From contig NZ_MRCB01000008.1 of the NCBI RefSeq assembly GCF_001904635.1, forward strand, positions 62,001 through 126,000: DNA of 64,000 nt, written 5' to 3'. The notes below the pieces were generated by a model. That model was given only the letters and a program-made list of their open reading frames with translations. It was not told where the DNA came from and made no database searches. Source of the DNA: Hydrococcus rivularis NIES-593. Lineage in GTDB: Bacteria; Cyanobacteriota; Cyanobacteriia; Cyanobacteriales; Microcystaceae. The position numbers and the translations under genes were made by a program. Of the stretch, positions 1 through 10,287 are shown in pieces (the first letter of the stretch is position 1; each line of letters begins with the position of its first letter).

Positions 1-1601
1 TAGTCCTAAGTAATGGATGGGACTATATGAGAAGAGTTTTAACTGGCGGCAAACCCGACGAACCGCAAATTCCGCGTCCGGAGGTTTTGCGGAAAATCTT
101 AGTAGAACTCGGACCTTTTTATGTCAAATTAGGGCAACTTTTAAGTACTCGCCCCGATTTACTATCGCCTGACTATATCAAAGCGTTAACTGCCCTTCAG
201 GCTAACGTTCCCGCAGTTGATTGGGAGGAAATAGAACTTGTTATTAGACAACAACTGCAACAGCCAATAGAAAGTGTTTTTACAACAATTAATCCGACTC
301 CTGTTGCTGCTGGTTCGATCGCCCAAATTCATCGAGGAACGCTGAGTAACGGTCATGAAGTCGCCATTAAAGTTCAGCGTCCCGGAATTGATAAAATCGT
401 GGCTCAGGATACTACTTTAATTAAAGGAATTGCTGAATTAGTCGCTCTTACAGAATTCGGACAAACCTACGATATTGTCAAACTAGCAGAAGAGTTTACC
501 CAAGCTGTCAAAGCCGAATTGAATTTTACTCTAGAAGCTTCCTACACCGACCAACTGAGGCGAAATTTATCGGAAAGTCGTTGGTTCGATCCGAAAGAGT
601 TAGTGATTCCTCAAATTTATTGGGAGGTTACGACAGAAAAACTTTTAGTAATGGAGTGGTTAGAAGGAAAACCACTACTAGAAGCTGAGATTTATTCATC
701 AGATGAGAAAAAATCGGTTAGCGATTGCAAAAAAGAAATTACGACTCTTCTTTTTCGTGCCTTTTTTCAACAAATATATTTAAACGGCTTTTTTCATGCC
801 GATCCCCATCCCGGCAATATTTTTTATCTGCAAGACGGACGAATCGCTCTCATCGATTTTGGCATGATTGGGTGTTTGGATCCGCGAACGCAGCAAATCT
901 TAACAGAAATGTTGTTGGCAATTGTCGATTTAGATGCAGGGGCTTGCACTCAGTTAACTTTAGAGTTATCTGAATCGGTTCAACCTACAAATTTAGTTCG
1001 CCTCAAAGTAGATTACGAGCGAATGCTGAGAAAATATTACAATCTAAATCTCGCTCAATTTAATTTTAGCGAAGTGGTTTATCAACTTCTACAAATCGCT
1101 CGAAATAATAAGATAAAAGTTCCAGGAAATCTAGGTTTATATGCAAAATGTTTGGCGAATTTAGAAGGAGTTGCTCGTCAATTTAATCCAGAAGTTAATG
1201 TCCTCGATGAAGTCAAGCCTTTGATGACCGATCTCTTTCGTCGTCAATTAATTGGCGACACTCCCTTACAAACAAGCCTAAGAACAATTCTCGATCTAAA
1301 ATCAATTTATCTCAAATCTCCACGACAAATAGAAGTTTTATTAGACCGTCTCAGTTCGGAAACCCTACAATGGAATTTGAGGCTGAGCGAATTAGAACCT
1401 TTGCGACGCAGTTTGGATTCTTCTGCCAATCGACTTTCGTTTAGTGTCGTTGTCGGGTCATTAATTATAGGCGCAGCGATTATTTCGACAGGCGCACAAA
1501 CGCCACAGCTATCTTTAATTAGTAATATTCTTTTTGCGGCTGCTAGCTTACTGGGATTGTGGTTGATTGTTAGTATTTTACGTTCTCGTCGTTTGAAGTA
1601 A
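1..1601 (+). CDS. ABC1/AarF/UbiB-family atypical kinase, 5' end cut by the window
   Basis: This is an ABC1 (AarF/UbiB/Coq8-like) atypical protein kinase. The family supports quinone and isoprenoid-lipid metabolism, and plant relatives sit in plastid membranes. Family motifs appear in order: the KxGQ region (VKLGQLLSTRPDLL), the Ala-rich loop AAGSIAQIH, the lysine strand VAIKVQRPG, the catalytic segment FHADPHPGN and the metal-binding IDFGMIG. Two hydrophobic segments near the C-terminus probably anchor it to a membrane. The frame is open to the first base and the translation upstream of the first ATG (base 27) is still protein-like, so the true start lies outside the window. The family is sure; the substrate is unknown. 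Confidence 0.9.
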   Translation, partial: VLSNGWDYMRRVLTGGKPDEPQIPRPEVLRKILVELGPFYVKLGQLLSTRPDLLSPDYIKALTALQANVPAVDWEEIELVIRQQLQQPIESVFTTINPTPVAAGSIAQIHRGTLSNGHEVAIKVQRPGIDKIVAQDTTLIKGIAELVALTEFGQTYDIVKLAEEFTQAVKAELNFTLEASYTDQLRRNLSESRWFDPKELVIPQIYWEVTTEKLLVMEWLEGKPLLEAEIYSSDEKKSVSDCKKEITTLLFRAFFQQIYLNGFFHADPHPGNIFYLQDGRIALIDFGMIGCLDPRTQQILTEMLLAIVDLDAGACTQLTLELSESVQPTNLVRLKVDYERMLRKYYNLNLAQFNFSEVVYQLLQIARNNKIKVPGNLGLYAKCLANLEGVARQFNPEVNVLDEVKPLMTDLFRRQLIGDTPLQTSLRTILDLKSIYLKSPRQIEVLLDRLSSETLQWNLRLSELEPLRRSLDSSANRLSFSVVVGSLIIGAAIISTGAQTPQLSLISNILFAAASLLGLWLIVSILRSRRLK

Positions 1602-1727
1602 CGATACACGAACATGCCCCGACCGACAATCACCATCGATACCCCATAATTTTCTTCTAATGTCTGAAAGACTCTGTATTCTAAAAAATAGAAGAGGTAA
1701 TGTTTTTGAACAGACTAAGCAGATCTC

Positions 1728-4025
1728 GTGCAAGAAGACTTTAGACTGATTATCGATCTAGTATCAGTTTTGACAGCAGCCGCCGTCGGAGGCTTATTGG
1801 CGGCTCTACTACGGCAGCCTATTCTCTTAGGGTACTTGCTGGCAGGCATAATTATCGGTCCTGCCGGACTGGGATTAATTAAAGAACTGGTTCAGGTAGA
1901 GACACTGGCGCAATTGGGAGTCGCTTTCTTACTGTTTTCGCTGGGAGTTGAGTTTTCCTTTTCCGAACTCCAAAAAGTCAAGGGCATTAGCTTGGGAGGC
2001 GGCGGACTGCAAATCATTCTCACGATTGGCATGACGGCTTTGGTGTCTCTGCTAATGGGATGGGTGACTTCCCCGGCGCAGGGCATCTTTTTGGGGGCAA
2101 TTCTCTCCCTCTCTTCAACAGCAGTTGTCCTCAAGGGGTTGATGGAACGCAACGAAACGGCAACCCTCCACGGACAAATCATGCTGGGAATCCTAGTCGT
2201 GCAAGACCTAGCATTAGGGCTGATGCTGGCGGTGTTGCCCGCGCTGGACAAACCGCCTGGAGAAATTGGTTTAGCAGTGGGTTGGGCGCTGCTGCAAATT
2301 GGGTTATTCGCTTTGGGGGCTGTGTTGGTCGGGATTTGGGGAATTCCTCCCCTACTGCGATTGCTGGCGCGGACAGAGAGTCGCGAACTCTTTCTCTTGG
2401 GCGTAGTTGCCCTATGTTTGGGGATTGCTCTGCTAACCGGACAGTTGGGTCTGTCTATCGAAATGGGAGCCTTTGTAGCAGGGCTAACGATCTCTGAGGT
2501 GGAATATGCAGACCAAACGCTGACCTATGTAGAACCCCTGCGGGACATTTGTGCTGCCTTGTTTTTTGCCGCCATTGGCATGTTAATCGACCCGATTTTC
2601 TTATGGGATAACCTGCCTTCGATCTTAGGGTTGGTGGCATTGGTATTGCTAGGAAAGTTTCTCATTATCGCACCGTTGGTCAAGGTATTCCGCTATCCTC
2701 TAAAAACTTCGCTGATTGCGGGATTGGGGCTGGCACAGATTGGTGAGTTTTCCTTCGTGCTCGCCAGTGAAGGGCAACGGTTGGGGTTGGTTTCTCAAAA
2801 GGTTTACTCGCTGATTTTGGGCACCACGGCAGTGACGCTGCTACTCACGCCGTTCGTGCTGCGATCGCTCCCGCAAATGTTCGTTTGGGCAGAATCCTTA
2901 CCCTGGCTCAAGCACTGGCTCGATAAAGCTGACGTGCCGCTAGAAGTATCGAAGGATTCACCCGTTGGGGAGCATGTCGTAGTTTGCGGCTACGGACGGG
3001 TTGGTCGCAATATCGTGCAACTATTGCGCGATCGCGGCTATCCAGTATTAGTCATCGACCAGTCGGAGCATCGGATTCAACAGCTACGGGAAACAGAAAT
3101 CCCTTACATTTACGGCAATGCCGTCAGCTTGCACGTTCTAAAAAAGGCAGGAGTTGGTAAAGCACGCGGAATGGCAATCGCCCTACCCGATCCCATGAGT
3201 ACCCGTCTGTGCCTGAAGCGAGCTTTAGAACTGAGTCCCGAACTCGATGTCGTCGTGCGGGCAAACCAGGATAAGGACATCGAACTCCTCTACCAACTCG
3301 GAGCTAGGGAAGTAGTACAGCCAGAATTTGAAGCCAGCTTGGAACTTTCTGCCCATCTTCTCACCAAACTGGGGCTATCCTTGCCTGCCCTTCAACGGGA
3401 AATTCAAAAAATTCGCTATTCTCACTATCTAACGCTGCGTCCCCAACGTCGTCCCGACCAAGTGTCGCGGGAGCTACAGGAAGCGACTCAGGAAATGAAC
3501 GGAAAGTGGTATCCATTGCCAGCTAATTCGCCTCTGGTGGGTATGACGCTCGAAGAGACCGATCTCCGCCGCCTGACTGGCGTTAGCCTGATGGCAATCC
3601 GCCGTTCTGGTGGAGACGAAATGGATTATCCCGATCGCAAAACCGTGCTACAAGAAGGCGACGATCTCCTGATTGTGGGAGAACCCGATGAATTGGCAGG
3701 ATTCAAGGATCTGGCTAAAGGAGAAGTCGCGATTCCCAATGAAAATGCATCCTGTCAGTGGCTTTTAGTGCCAGAAGATAGTCCCGTCGTTGGCAAGACG
3801 CTCGCAGAACTCAATTTCAAGCAACAGTTTGGCGTATTAATACAGGCGATTCGACGAGAAGGAAAGTATATTCGCTTTCCCGATGGCAGTAGCGATATAC
3901 AAGCAGGCGATCGCCTTCTGTTATGCGGTAACTTCTATTCGCTCGATCGCGTCAGTCAATCGATCGCACCAAAGCAAAAGCCAGCTACTAATGCGACATC
4001 TCAAAGCAACGGTCATGCTGGGTAG
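1728..4025 (+). CDS. KefB/CPA2-type monovalent cation:proton antiporter with RCK domains
   Basis: This is a 765-residue integral membrane antiporter of the CPA2 (KefB/RosB) family, which exchanges K+ or Na+ for protons. Residues 1 to about 380 form a Na+/H+ exchanger domain with roughly a dozen hydrophobic helices. A TrkA-N/RCK nucleotide-binding domain follows (VVVCGYGRVGRN, Gly-rich Rossmann loop), then two successive TrkA-C domains ending near 745, so gating by a nucleotide or ligand is likely. The start is a GTG placed directly before the first helix, with no clear Shine-Dalgarno. It lies 126 bp after the ABC1 kinase gene on the same strand. The ion specificity cannot be told. Confidence 0.9.
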   Translation: MQEDFRLIIDLVSVLTAAAVGGLLAALLRQPILLGYLLAGIIIGPAGLGLIKELVQVETLAQLGVAFLLFSLGVEFSFSELQKVKGISLGGGGLQIILTIGMTALVSLLMGWVTSPAQGIFLGAILSLSSTAVVLKGLMERNETATLHGQIMLGILVVQDLALGLMLAVLPALDKPPGEIGLAVGWALLQIGLFALGAVLVGIWGIPPLLRLLARTESRELFLLGVVALCLGIALLTGQLGLSIEMGAFVAGLTISEVEYADQTLTYVEPLRDICAALFFAAIGMLIDPIFLWDNLPSILGLVALVLLGKFLIIAPLVKVFRYPLKTSLIAGLGLAQIGEFSFVLASEGQRLGLVSQKVYSLILGTTAVTLLLTPFVLRSLPQMFVWAESLPWLKHWLDKADVPLEVSKDSPVGEHVVVCGYGRVGRNIVQLLRDRGYPVLVIDQSEHRIQQLRETEIPYIYGNAVSLHVLKKAGVGKARGMAIALPDPMSTRLCLKRALELSPELDVVVRANQDKDIELLYQLGAREVVQPEFEASLELSAHLLTKLGLSLPALQREIQKIRYSHYLTLRPQRRPDQVSRELQEATQEMNGKWYPLPANSPLVGMTLEETDLRRLTGVSLMAIRRSGGDEMDYPDRKTVLQEGDDLLIVGEPDELAGFKDLAKGEVAIPNENASCQWLLVPEDSPVVGKTLAELNFKQQFGVLIQAIRREGKYIRFPDGSSDIQAGDRLLLCGNFYSLDRVSQSIAPKQKPATNATSQSNGHAG

Positions 4026-4138
4026 TAGGGATGGGTTTAATTGCCTTGTGCGATCGCATAAGTATTAGCCCACTACTCAGCACTAAGTTTGTAGCTTTCT
4101 TGTAGACTATTACACAACCCACTTATGAGCCACGAGCC

Positions 4139-5866
4139 TTGAAAACGCGATCGAACTACTGGCAATTGCTTCCCTATCTCCATCCTCAAATGCAAACCAT
4201 CGCTCAAGCTGCCGCTTGTACGATGGTTTTTACGATTTTCTGGCCGATTTTGGCGCGATTAACCGGACAAATCGCGGAATATGTCGGACAGGGAAATGTT
4301 GGCAAAATCGCTCAAATGGGAGGAATTATTGCGATCGCGTTTTTAGTCCGAGGTGCGGCACAATACGGACAAGATTCTCTGATGGCAAAAGCTGCCTTAA
4401 AAATTGCCCTCGACATCCGCGTCAAAGTTTATAGCCATCTACAAAAACTGAGTCTCAATTACTTTGAAGTCACCAAAACAGGCGATCTTTCCTATCGACT
4501 GACAGAAGATATCGATCGCATCGGAGAAGTTATCTACAAGTTTTTCCATGCCTTTATTCCTTGCGTATTGCAACTCATTGTGGTGATAGGCTACATGTTC
4601 TATCTCAACTGGCAATTAACGCTAGGAGCTTTGATTATTACACCTTTAATGACATTTTTAGTTGGTGCGTTTGGAGAACAGTTAGTCAAGTTTTCTCGCC
4701 GCAGTCAAGAACGTACATCTAATTTGGCTTCTTTGCTTACCGAGGTATTTAGCGGCATTCGATTAATACAAGCTTTTGCAGCGGAAAATTATGAAATTCA
4801 ACGTTTTGCGCAAGAAGCAGAACACAATCGACAGGCAAAATATCATACAGAAAGCCTCAAGGCATTTCAATATGTCGTGGTTGGCTTTCTGCAAGCGATG
4901 AGTATCGTGTTTCTCTTTTTCCTAGCAGGTTGGCAAATTTCTCAGAAAAACTTAACAGGCAGCGAATTTGTTAGTTACCTGGTGGCTGTAGTGATGTTGT
5001 TCGATCCCATCGCCATTATCACCAGCAATTACAATGAATTCAAACAGGGACAAGCTTCTGTAGACCGGATTTTTGAACTTTTAGAGATTCAACCCACCGT
5101 CGTCGAGAAAAAAGATGCGATCGCACTTCCTCCCGTTACAGGTAAAGTAGAATATCGCCACGTCAATTTTTCCTATTGCCCAGAAAAACCCGTTCTCAAA
5201 AATCTCAGTTTGATTGCCTATCCCGGAGAAACGATCGCTTTAGTGGGTGCGTCTGGTGCGGGAAAAACCACGCTAGTCAATCTCCTACCGCGTTTTTACA
5301 ATGCCCAAGCGGGAGATATTCTCATCGATGGAGTTAATATTCAAGATGTCACGCTCAAGAGTCTGCGACGGCAAATCGGGATCGTTCCCCAGGATACCAT
5401 GCTTTTTTCGGGCACGATCGCCGAAAATATCGCTTTCGGTCAAACCGAATACGACCTCGAAGCGATCGAATCGGCGGCCAAAATTGCCAACGCGCACCAG
5501 TTCGTGACTCAGCTATCGCAAGGATATTACACCTATGTCGGAGAACGAGGAGTCAATTTATCGGGGGGACAGCGACAGAGAATTGCGATCGCGCGGGCAA
5601 TTCTCCTCAATCCAAGAATTTTAATTCTCGATGAAGCGACTTCGGCACTCGATTCGGAGTCAGAAGCTTTGATACAAGAAGCCCTAGATCGCATCATGAA
5701 AGAACGCACCGTTTTTGTTATTGCCCATCGACTCGCGACGGTACGCCGCGCCGATCGCATTCTCGTTCTAGAAAAAGGACAAATTATTGAATCTGGAACT
5801 CACGAAGAATTGTTAGCCCAAAATGGGCGTTACGCTCGCTTTCACACCCAACAGTTCAGCCAATAA
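4139..5866 (+). CDS. ABC exporter, fused membrane and ATPase domains (MsbA/lipid A exporter type)
   Basis: This 575-residue half-transporter fuses six transmembrane helices (about residues 15-310) to an ABC ATPase domain and should act as a homodimer in the cytoplasmic membrane. The ATPase shows Walker A GASGAGKTT, signature LSGGQRQR, Walker B ILILDEATSALD and the H-loop VIAHR. The family exports lipids, peptides or drugs; the substrate is not evident. The start appears to be a TTG at 4139. The nearby ATG at 4125 is out of frame and terminates after five codons, and a TAG at 4103 bounds the frame upstream. The C-terminus converges with the Wzc-like gene only 8 bp away. Confidence 0.88.
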   Translation: MKTRSNYWQLLPYLHPQMQTIAQAAACTMVFTIFWPILARLTGQIAEYVGQGNVGKIAQMGGIIAIAFLVRGAAQYGQDSLMAKAALKIALDIRVKVYSHLQKLSLNYFEVTKTGDLSYRLTEDIDRIGEVIYKFFHAFIPCVLQLIVVIGYMFYLNWQLTLGALIITPLMTFLVGAFGEQLVKFSRRSQERTSNLASLLTEVFSGIRLIQAFAAENYEIQRFAQEAEHNRQAKYHTESLKAFQYVVVGFLQAMSIVFLFFLAGWQISQKNLTGSEFVSYLVAVVMLFDPIAIITSNYNEFKQGQASVDRIFELLEIQPTVVEKKDAIALPPVTGKVEYRHVNFSYCPEKPVLKNLSLIAYPGETIALVGASGAGKTTLVNLLPRFYNAQAGDILIDGVNIQDVTLKSLRRQIGIVPQDTMLFSGTIAENIAFGQTEYDLEAIESAAKIANAHQFVTQLSQGYYTYVGERGVNLSGGQRQRIAIARAILLNPRILILDEATSALDSESEALIQEALDRIMKERTVFVIAHRLATVRRADRILVLEKGQIIESGTHEELLAQNGRYARFHTQQFSQ

Positions 5867-5874
5867 ACCATTGC

Positions 5875-8091
5875 CTATACGCCTACTCTAGTTCCCTCTT
5901 CGTCCGATCCGGTTTCTTGAGAATCTACTGTCTCTAGTTGCGTGGGCGAGATGGGATTCAATCCTTCAACGCCGTTGATAACAACGCCCAGAACCGATAC
6001 TTCTGCCTCTGTAAACTGGTCGAGTGCTTCGTTTAACAGGCTAGAACGGGTCAGTCCGGGCCGGGTGACGAGAATCAATCCATCGGTGAGCGGCTCGAGT
6101 AAGAGGGCGTCGTTGCAGCGCGACAGCGATGGCGTATCGACGATAACCATGTCATAGCGACCCTTTGCATCTTTTAGCAGCAGTTGCAGTTCGCTGGACT
6201 CGATAATAGCTGCCGCTCGTCTCTGAGGACCGGGGCTAGGCAAAATATACAAGTTTTCGATCGTCGGCACCAAATTGATCGCCTCGCCGCGATTGGCGTA
6301 ATAGCGCAAAGGTTCGAGCGCTGCTTCGGGGTCGAGCGTTACTTGCAGGATGCTAGCCTTAGAACGGCTGCGCAAGTCGGCTTCCACTAAAAGTGTCCGC
6401 TTGCCAGCTAGTGCCGAAGCGATCGCGAGATTATAGGCCGTAACGGTTTTCCCCTCGTCGCCAGCGATACTGGTGATTAAAATAACCTTACAAGATTCCG
6501 AAGCCAAACGGCGAATATTGCTGCGGAATCGCTCGTAGTAGGGCAAATAGGGAGACTCGGCATCCAGTAGAATCGGGCGGCGTCTCTCGCTGCCTTCCTC
6601 GATGGGCATCAGCGGCAATTGTCCCAGTACTGGGAATTCTTTATCCGATACCGTATCGCGCAATTCTTGGGGCGTATGCAAGCGATCGTCCACCATTGCC
6701 AGCAAGAAGATAACCCCAGCGCCGACTACTAAACCGATACCGGCACCCGCAGCCAGAATCAGCAAGACATTAGCCGCTCTTGGCGTATAAGTACCGGGTG
6801 GAGCAACCACGGGTTCTTGCGCGATCGCCAAGCTGCTAGCCGTTTCTGCCTCAGCCGACTGAGCATCGGCCAGAGCAGTAAGAATATTTTGGTAAATTAC
6901 CCGTTGAAACTCGACATTTTGAACCAAACGCGCTTGCTGCAATTGCTTGTCGGGAAATCTTTCGTATTGCTGTCGCAACTCCTGTTCGGTCTTGACAATC
7001 GAGGTAAGTTGATTGAGCAATCCTTCCCGCTGCGTTTGCAGGGCAACTAACTGGTTAGCCAATTGTTGTCTTGCCGGATCGAGATTGCTGTCTTTGCGAA
7101 TTCGATCGGGTAAGGGTTTTAAAATCCCGTCGCGACCGATTAATTCTTGAGCGCGTTGTTGCAGGAGGGTATTATTGACCACCTGGTCTTTGCGTAGCTT
7201 GACGATGGTCGGGTGTTCCGGTCGCAAATCTTGCTCTAAACGCACGAGTTGCAGCTCGTTTTCTAAGATTCTCGCCCGCAGATTGGCAATAATCGGGTCG
7301 GCACTCAGCGCAGAAGATGTATAAGCTTGATCTGCCGTCAAGCCTAATTGCTTGGACAGGCTAGCCATTTGACCGTCAATTTCCTGTAGCGCCAGCTGGA
7401 TTTGTCTTTGTTGTTGCTGAGAGCTTGTAATGCCGCTGAATAAGCTGCCATCTTGAACGGCTAATAAATCCGAGCCTTCTCTAGAAATGTAGCGATAAAA
7501 TCTCTCTTCGGCTCTGGTGAGATCGTTTTGTACCTGTCCCAATCGTGCCGTGAGGGCTTCGATCCTGCCGCGTAGCTGGGAAGTATTGAGCCAACGGCTG
7601 TATTCGACCATCTCCTTCATGAAGGTTTCTAAAATCAAAGTCGCGCGAGTGGGAGATTCGGGATCGGTATATTCGAGCGAGATCGTCTGCGATTGGGCAG
7701 TTGCTTGCCCCTCTTTCCCTTCTGACCGTCCTTCGCCAGGAAAGCTAATTTGCAGCCTTTTGTCGCGGATTTCTAAAATCTGGTCGGCGGTTAAGTTCAA
7801 TTTTTCGGCGACTCTCTGGAGCACTCTAACGGAGAGCAACGCATCTCGATTAATGGTTCGCCCCTGTTCTTGAAGCTGGCTTCCGGTCGCAGTAAACGTT
7901 GGTGGCGGAACGCGATAGGCTAATTGTCCTATGGCTTTGTAAGTAGGACGGGGAGGTTGCGGCGGCGGCTGAAAAGCCACAATCCCTGAAACCCCTACTG
8001 CCAAAGCAAAAAGTAAAAATCCCAGCCAATTGTATTGTCCAAAAGCAATTAAATAGCGTTTGACAATAGGTGGAGTCGAAGCCATAGCCAT
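5875..8091 (-). CDS. Wzc-like polysaccharide co-polymerase with BY-kinase domain
   Basis: This is an inner-membrane polysaccharide co-polymerase/tyrosine autokinase that should control chain length and export of a surface polysaccharide. A first membrane helix (about residues 20-38) precedes the Wzz domain. A long coiled-coil periplasmic region, a GNVR-type segment and a second helix (about 435-460) follow, then the cytoplasmic P-loop kinase (Walker A AGDEGKT near 550, A' motif LLVEADLRS, Walker B MVIVDTPS). The last ~85 residues contain no tyrosine, so the usual C-terminal Tyr cluster is missing. The ATG at 8091 is preferred over the TTG one codon earlier. It is downstream of the Wza-like gene (127 bp) and probably cotranscribed. 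Confidence 0.88.
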   Translation of the reverse strand: MAMASTPPIVKRYLIAFGQYNWLGFLLFALAVGVSGIVAFQPPPQPPRPTYKAIGQLAYRVPPPTFTATGSQLQEQGRTINRDALLSVRVLQRVAEKLNLTADQILEIRDKRLQISFPGEGRSEGKEGQATAQSQTISLEYTDPESPTRATLILETFMKEMVEYSRWLNTSQLRGRIEALTARLGQVQNDLTRAEERFYRYISREGSDLLAVQDGSLFSGITSSQQQQRQIQLALQEIDGQMASLSKQLGLTADQAYTSSALSADPIIANLRARILENELQLVRLEQDLRPEHPTIVKLRKDQVVNNTLLQQRAQELIGRDGILKPLPDRIRKDSNLDPARQQLANQLVALQTQREGLLNQLTSIVKTEQELRQQYERFPDKQLQQARLVQNVEFQRVIYQNILTALADAQSAEAETASSLAIAQEPVVAPPGTYTPRAANVLLILAAGAGIGLVVGAGVIFLLAMVDDRLHTPQELRDTVSDKEFPVLGQLPLMPIEEGSERRRPILLDAESPYLPYYERFRSNIRRLASESCKVILITSIAGDEGKTVTAYNLAIASALAGKRTLLVEADLRSRSKASILQVTLDPEAALEPLRYYANRGEAINLVPTIENLYILPSPGPQRRAAAIIESSELQLLLKDAKGRYDMVIVDTPSLSRCNDALLLEPLTDGLILVTRPGLTRSSLLNEALDQFTEAEVSVLGVVINGVEGLNPISPTQLETVDSQETGSDEEGTRVGV

Positions 8092-8218
8092 CAAATCGAA
8101 CTTAGTAGTTGCCTCTATTTTAAGTTAATGGTTGTCAGATGAAGGAAATTGAGACGTTTTTTTAAGCGACTAGCTAACGTTTGCCCAAACAAAGCGGGTC
8201 AGAAGATAGCGCTTAAAA

Positions 8219-9481
8219 TTAATCAAATCGATTCGGGAGGTCAAAAATAAAGTCAGAAAAACCAAAAACATCTCGAATGGGTTGGGTTATAGTGCGAAAA
8301 GCAGAGAGAATCTTGCCGAGCAAGGTACGACTGACGACGATGACATCCTGCTCCTGGAGAGGAATATTTTGAGCGGTGTCTCCCTCGACAGCGCTTGTAG
8401 GACTGAGCGTTTGAGTGACTACTCTACCTTTTTCTGGGTCGAAGCGCAACAAAGTGACTTCATCAAAGTTAACTCGCAAGGTATCGGCGGCGGGAAGGCT
8501 TGCTACTACGTCCAAGAAAGTGCTGCCGCTAGGTACGTTGAGATTGCGCAAGCTGATTCCTGCTCCATCGAGATTGGGCGCTAGGAGGCGAACGGTAATG
8601 CTGGGCTGAACCAGATTGGTACGAGCGAGTAAGTTGCGATCGTAGCCTTGTTCTTGACCAAATTCCAGTCTCGAGACGATCACCGTATCTCCCCCCTGAA
8701 GCTGTACGTCTGGCGCTTTTTCTCCTTTGATTAAAGGCGTATACAGATCGACTTTTTCTTCTAAAACCGTTCCATCGACTAAAGAGCGGCGAATGACGAT
8801 CGATCTGAGATCGGCTTTTGAGGTTGCTCCTCCGGCTGAGAGCAAAATCGATACAAGCGATGTTTGCGGAGGTAGGGTATAAAATCCCGGTCTCACAACT
8901 TCTCCCAAGAGAGTCAGTTGAACAGGGCGCGCGGCTACAAGGGTGGCAGCGATCTCCGGTTCTTCTTTAAGAAAGCGACGACTAAGCTCGTAGGCAATTT
9001 TGGTTTCCACTTCCTGGAGAGTTAGTCCGACCACGGGAACTTTGCCGAGAATTGGGACAAAAACATTTCCCTCGCTGTCGATAGTTCCTGCAAAATTAAA
9101 CTCTGGAAAGTCGATTACGTTAACATTAATGCCATCGCCGATCGCCAGTCGATAGGTTCTAAAAGGTCTGGATTCTCTCTCCTCATAGACGGGGGTCGAG
9201 TTGGTTTCGGGAGGTAAATCTCCTCGTCTAAAGGTTGGCGAGGGAGAGGGCACGGGAACGGGTTGCGTCGCGTTGGGAAGGGTTGGCAGCGAGTCTTCTG
9301 GTGATTGGGACTGGGGCGGCGATGGGGGAGCTTGAGCCAGACAAGCGCTAGCAAACCCAAGCGAGTAAGTTAGCCCGAACAAAAGCGCACCTAAAAGGTA
9401 CGAACAACGAGAAGCAACGACCTGCAAGCTAACAAGAAAAGTAACCGTCATCCGATGTCGCTGGTGCATGGTTAAAGACAT
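8219..9481 (-). CDS. Wza-like polysaccharide export protein (SLBB domains)
   Basis: This is a periplasmic/outer-membrane polysaccharide export protein, partner of the Wzc-like protein. An N-terminal signal region is followed by the AxA-like site ACLAQA and then a Pro/Ser-rich linker. The polysaccharide export (Poly_export) domain comes next (from about RTYRLAIGDGINVNV), followed by SLBB repeats (LTLLGEVVRPGFY..., VRLLAPNLDG...). A lipobox is not obvious, as in many cyanobacterial homologues. I chose the ATG at 9481 over the TTG at 9487; another ATG at 9469 is possible. It is the first of a two-gene leftward unit with the co-polymerase. The 14-28 kb glycan cluster is the obvious source of its substrate. 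Confidence 0.87.
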   Translation of the reverse strand: MSLTMHQRHRMTVTFLVSLQVVASRCSYLLGALLFGLTYSLGFASACLAQAPPSPPQSQSPEDSLPTLPNATQPVPVPSPSPTFRRGDLPPETNSTPVYEERESRPFRTYRLAIGDGINVNVIDFPEFNFAGTIDSEGNVFVPILGKVPVVGLTLQEVETKIAYELSRRFLKEEPEIAATLVAARPVQLTLLGEVVRPGFYTLPPQTSLVSILLSAGGATSKADLRSIVIRRSLVDGTVLEEKVDLYTPLIKGEKAPDVQLQGGDTVIVSRLEFGQEQGYDRNLLARTNLVQPSITVRLLAPNLDGAGISLRNLNVPSGSTFLDVVASLPAADTLRVNFDEVTLLRFDPEKGRVVTQTLSPTSAVEGDTAQNIPLQEQDVIVVSRTLLGKILSAFRTITQPIRDVFGFSDFIFDLPNRFD

Positions 9482-9563
9482 ACTCAATTAGAAAGTAGCG
9501 ATCGCCATCGAGGGAAACAGTATAAAAGAGGAAGGATCAAAAAAGGGTAAAGCTCATCCGGAC

Positions 9564-10103
9564 TCAGTTCGGATTTTCCCGTAGAACGAGTCGCACTAGC
9601 AATTTCAGCTTACGGTGAAGCGATTTAAAAAACTTAGGTCTAGCCATCAACTTACTATCAGAAGTCCCTAAAAAGCAGCTTGATTCTGCTTGCTTTGAGA
9701 ATTTCTTTAGTTGGGGAAAGACAAAAGACCGCATCCCAGCTGAATTCTTAAACCTTAGAAACCCGAAATTTCTAGCCCTTATATTTTCAAAAGACTTCTC
9801 TAAATTTCTAAGAAATTGCTGAAGAACTTGAGCGTTAACTGACTTTAATTCTTCATTTTCTTTCTTAGCTTCAGTTAATCTTTTAGCTTGAATCTGGTAA
9901 CTAGGGAAAGGTTCATCAGGTTTAATTATGTATTCGTGTTCGAAAGAACGAGCATCTATCCTATATTTAGGAGATTGAAGCCAATCTTTCTTTTCTCGCA
10001 AAGCATAATTTCATATTTTACGGCAGACAAGCAAGATATGTTCTATATCTTCTAACCGTTTTTGGGTTGGTTTCAAGTTGTATTCATAAGTAAGAGTAGG
10101 CAT
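9564..10103 (-). pseudogene. IS200/IS605-family OrfB/TnpB remnant
   Basis: Read leftward from the ATG at 10103, the translation has the N-terminus of a cyanobacterial TnpB (starts MPTLTYEYNLKPTQKRLEDI). It runs in one frame with an in-frame TGA at codon 31, exactly where the family has Trp (CRKI-stop-NYALREKKDW). After the family-typical segment RFKNSAGMRSFVFPQL near 9725 the frame loses similarity, which suggests a frameshift or deletion there. The RuvC-like catalytic core is absent and the reading stops at 9564. No tnpA and no intact element ends were seen. It is therefore a dead fragment. About 300 bases on either side (9482-9563, 10104-10287) hold no other gene. Confidence 0.72.
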
Positions 10104-10287
10104 TTTTGACCTCGAACGCATTTTCCTATTTTAAATTCTACAATTGTAGCTGTTAACTGTGTAGATATATAGAGTAGCGTGATGTTTGCTCTTGGCAACA
10201 ATTCACCAGTCAATAAATTGACCGTCCTCTTGTTGCATTAAACAAAGATAGAATAACCGTTGGTAGCTCTAGATGGATTTTAGGGGC

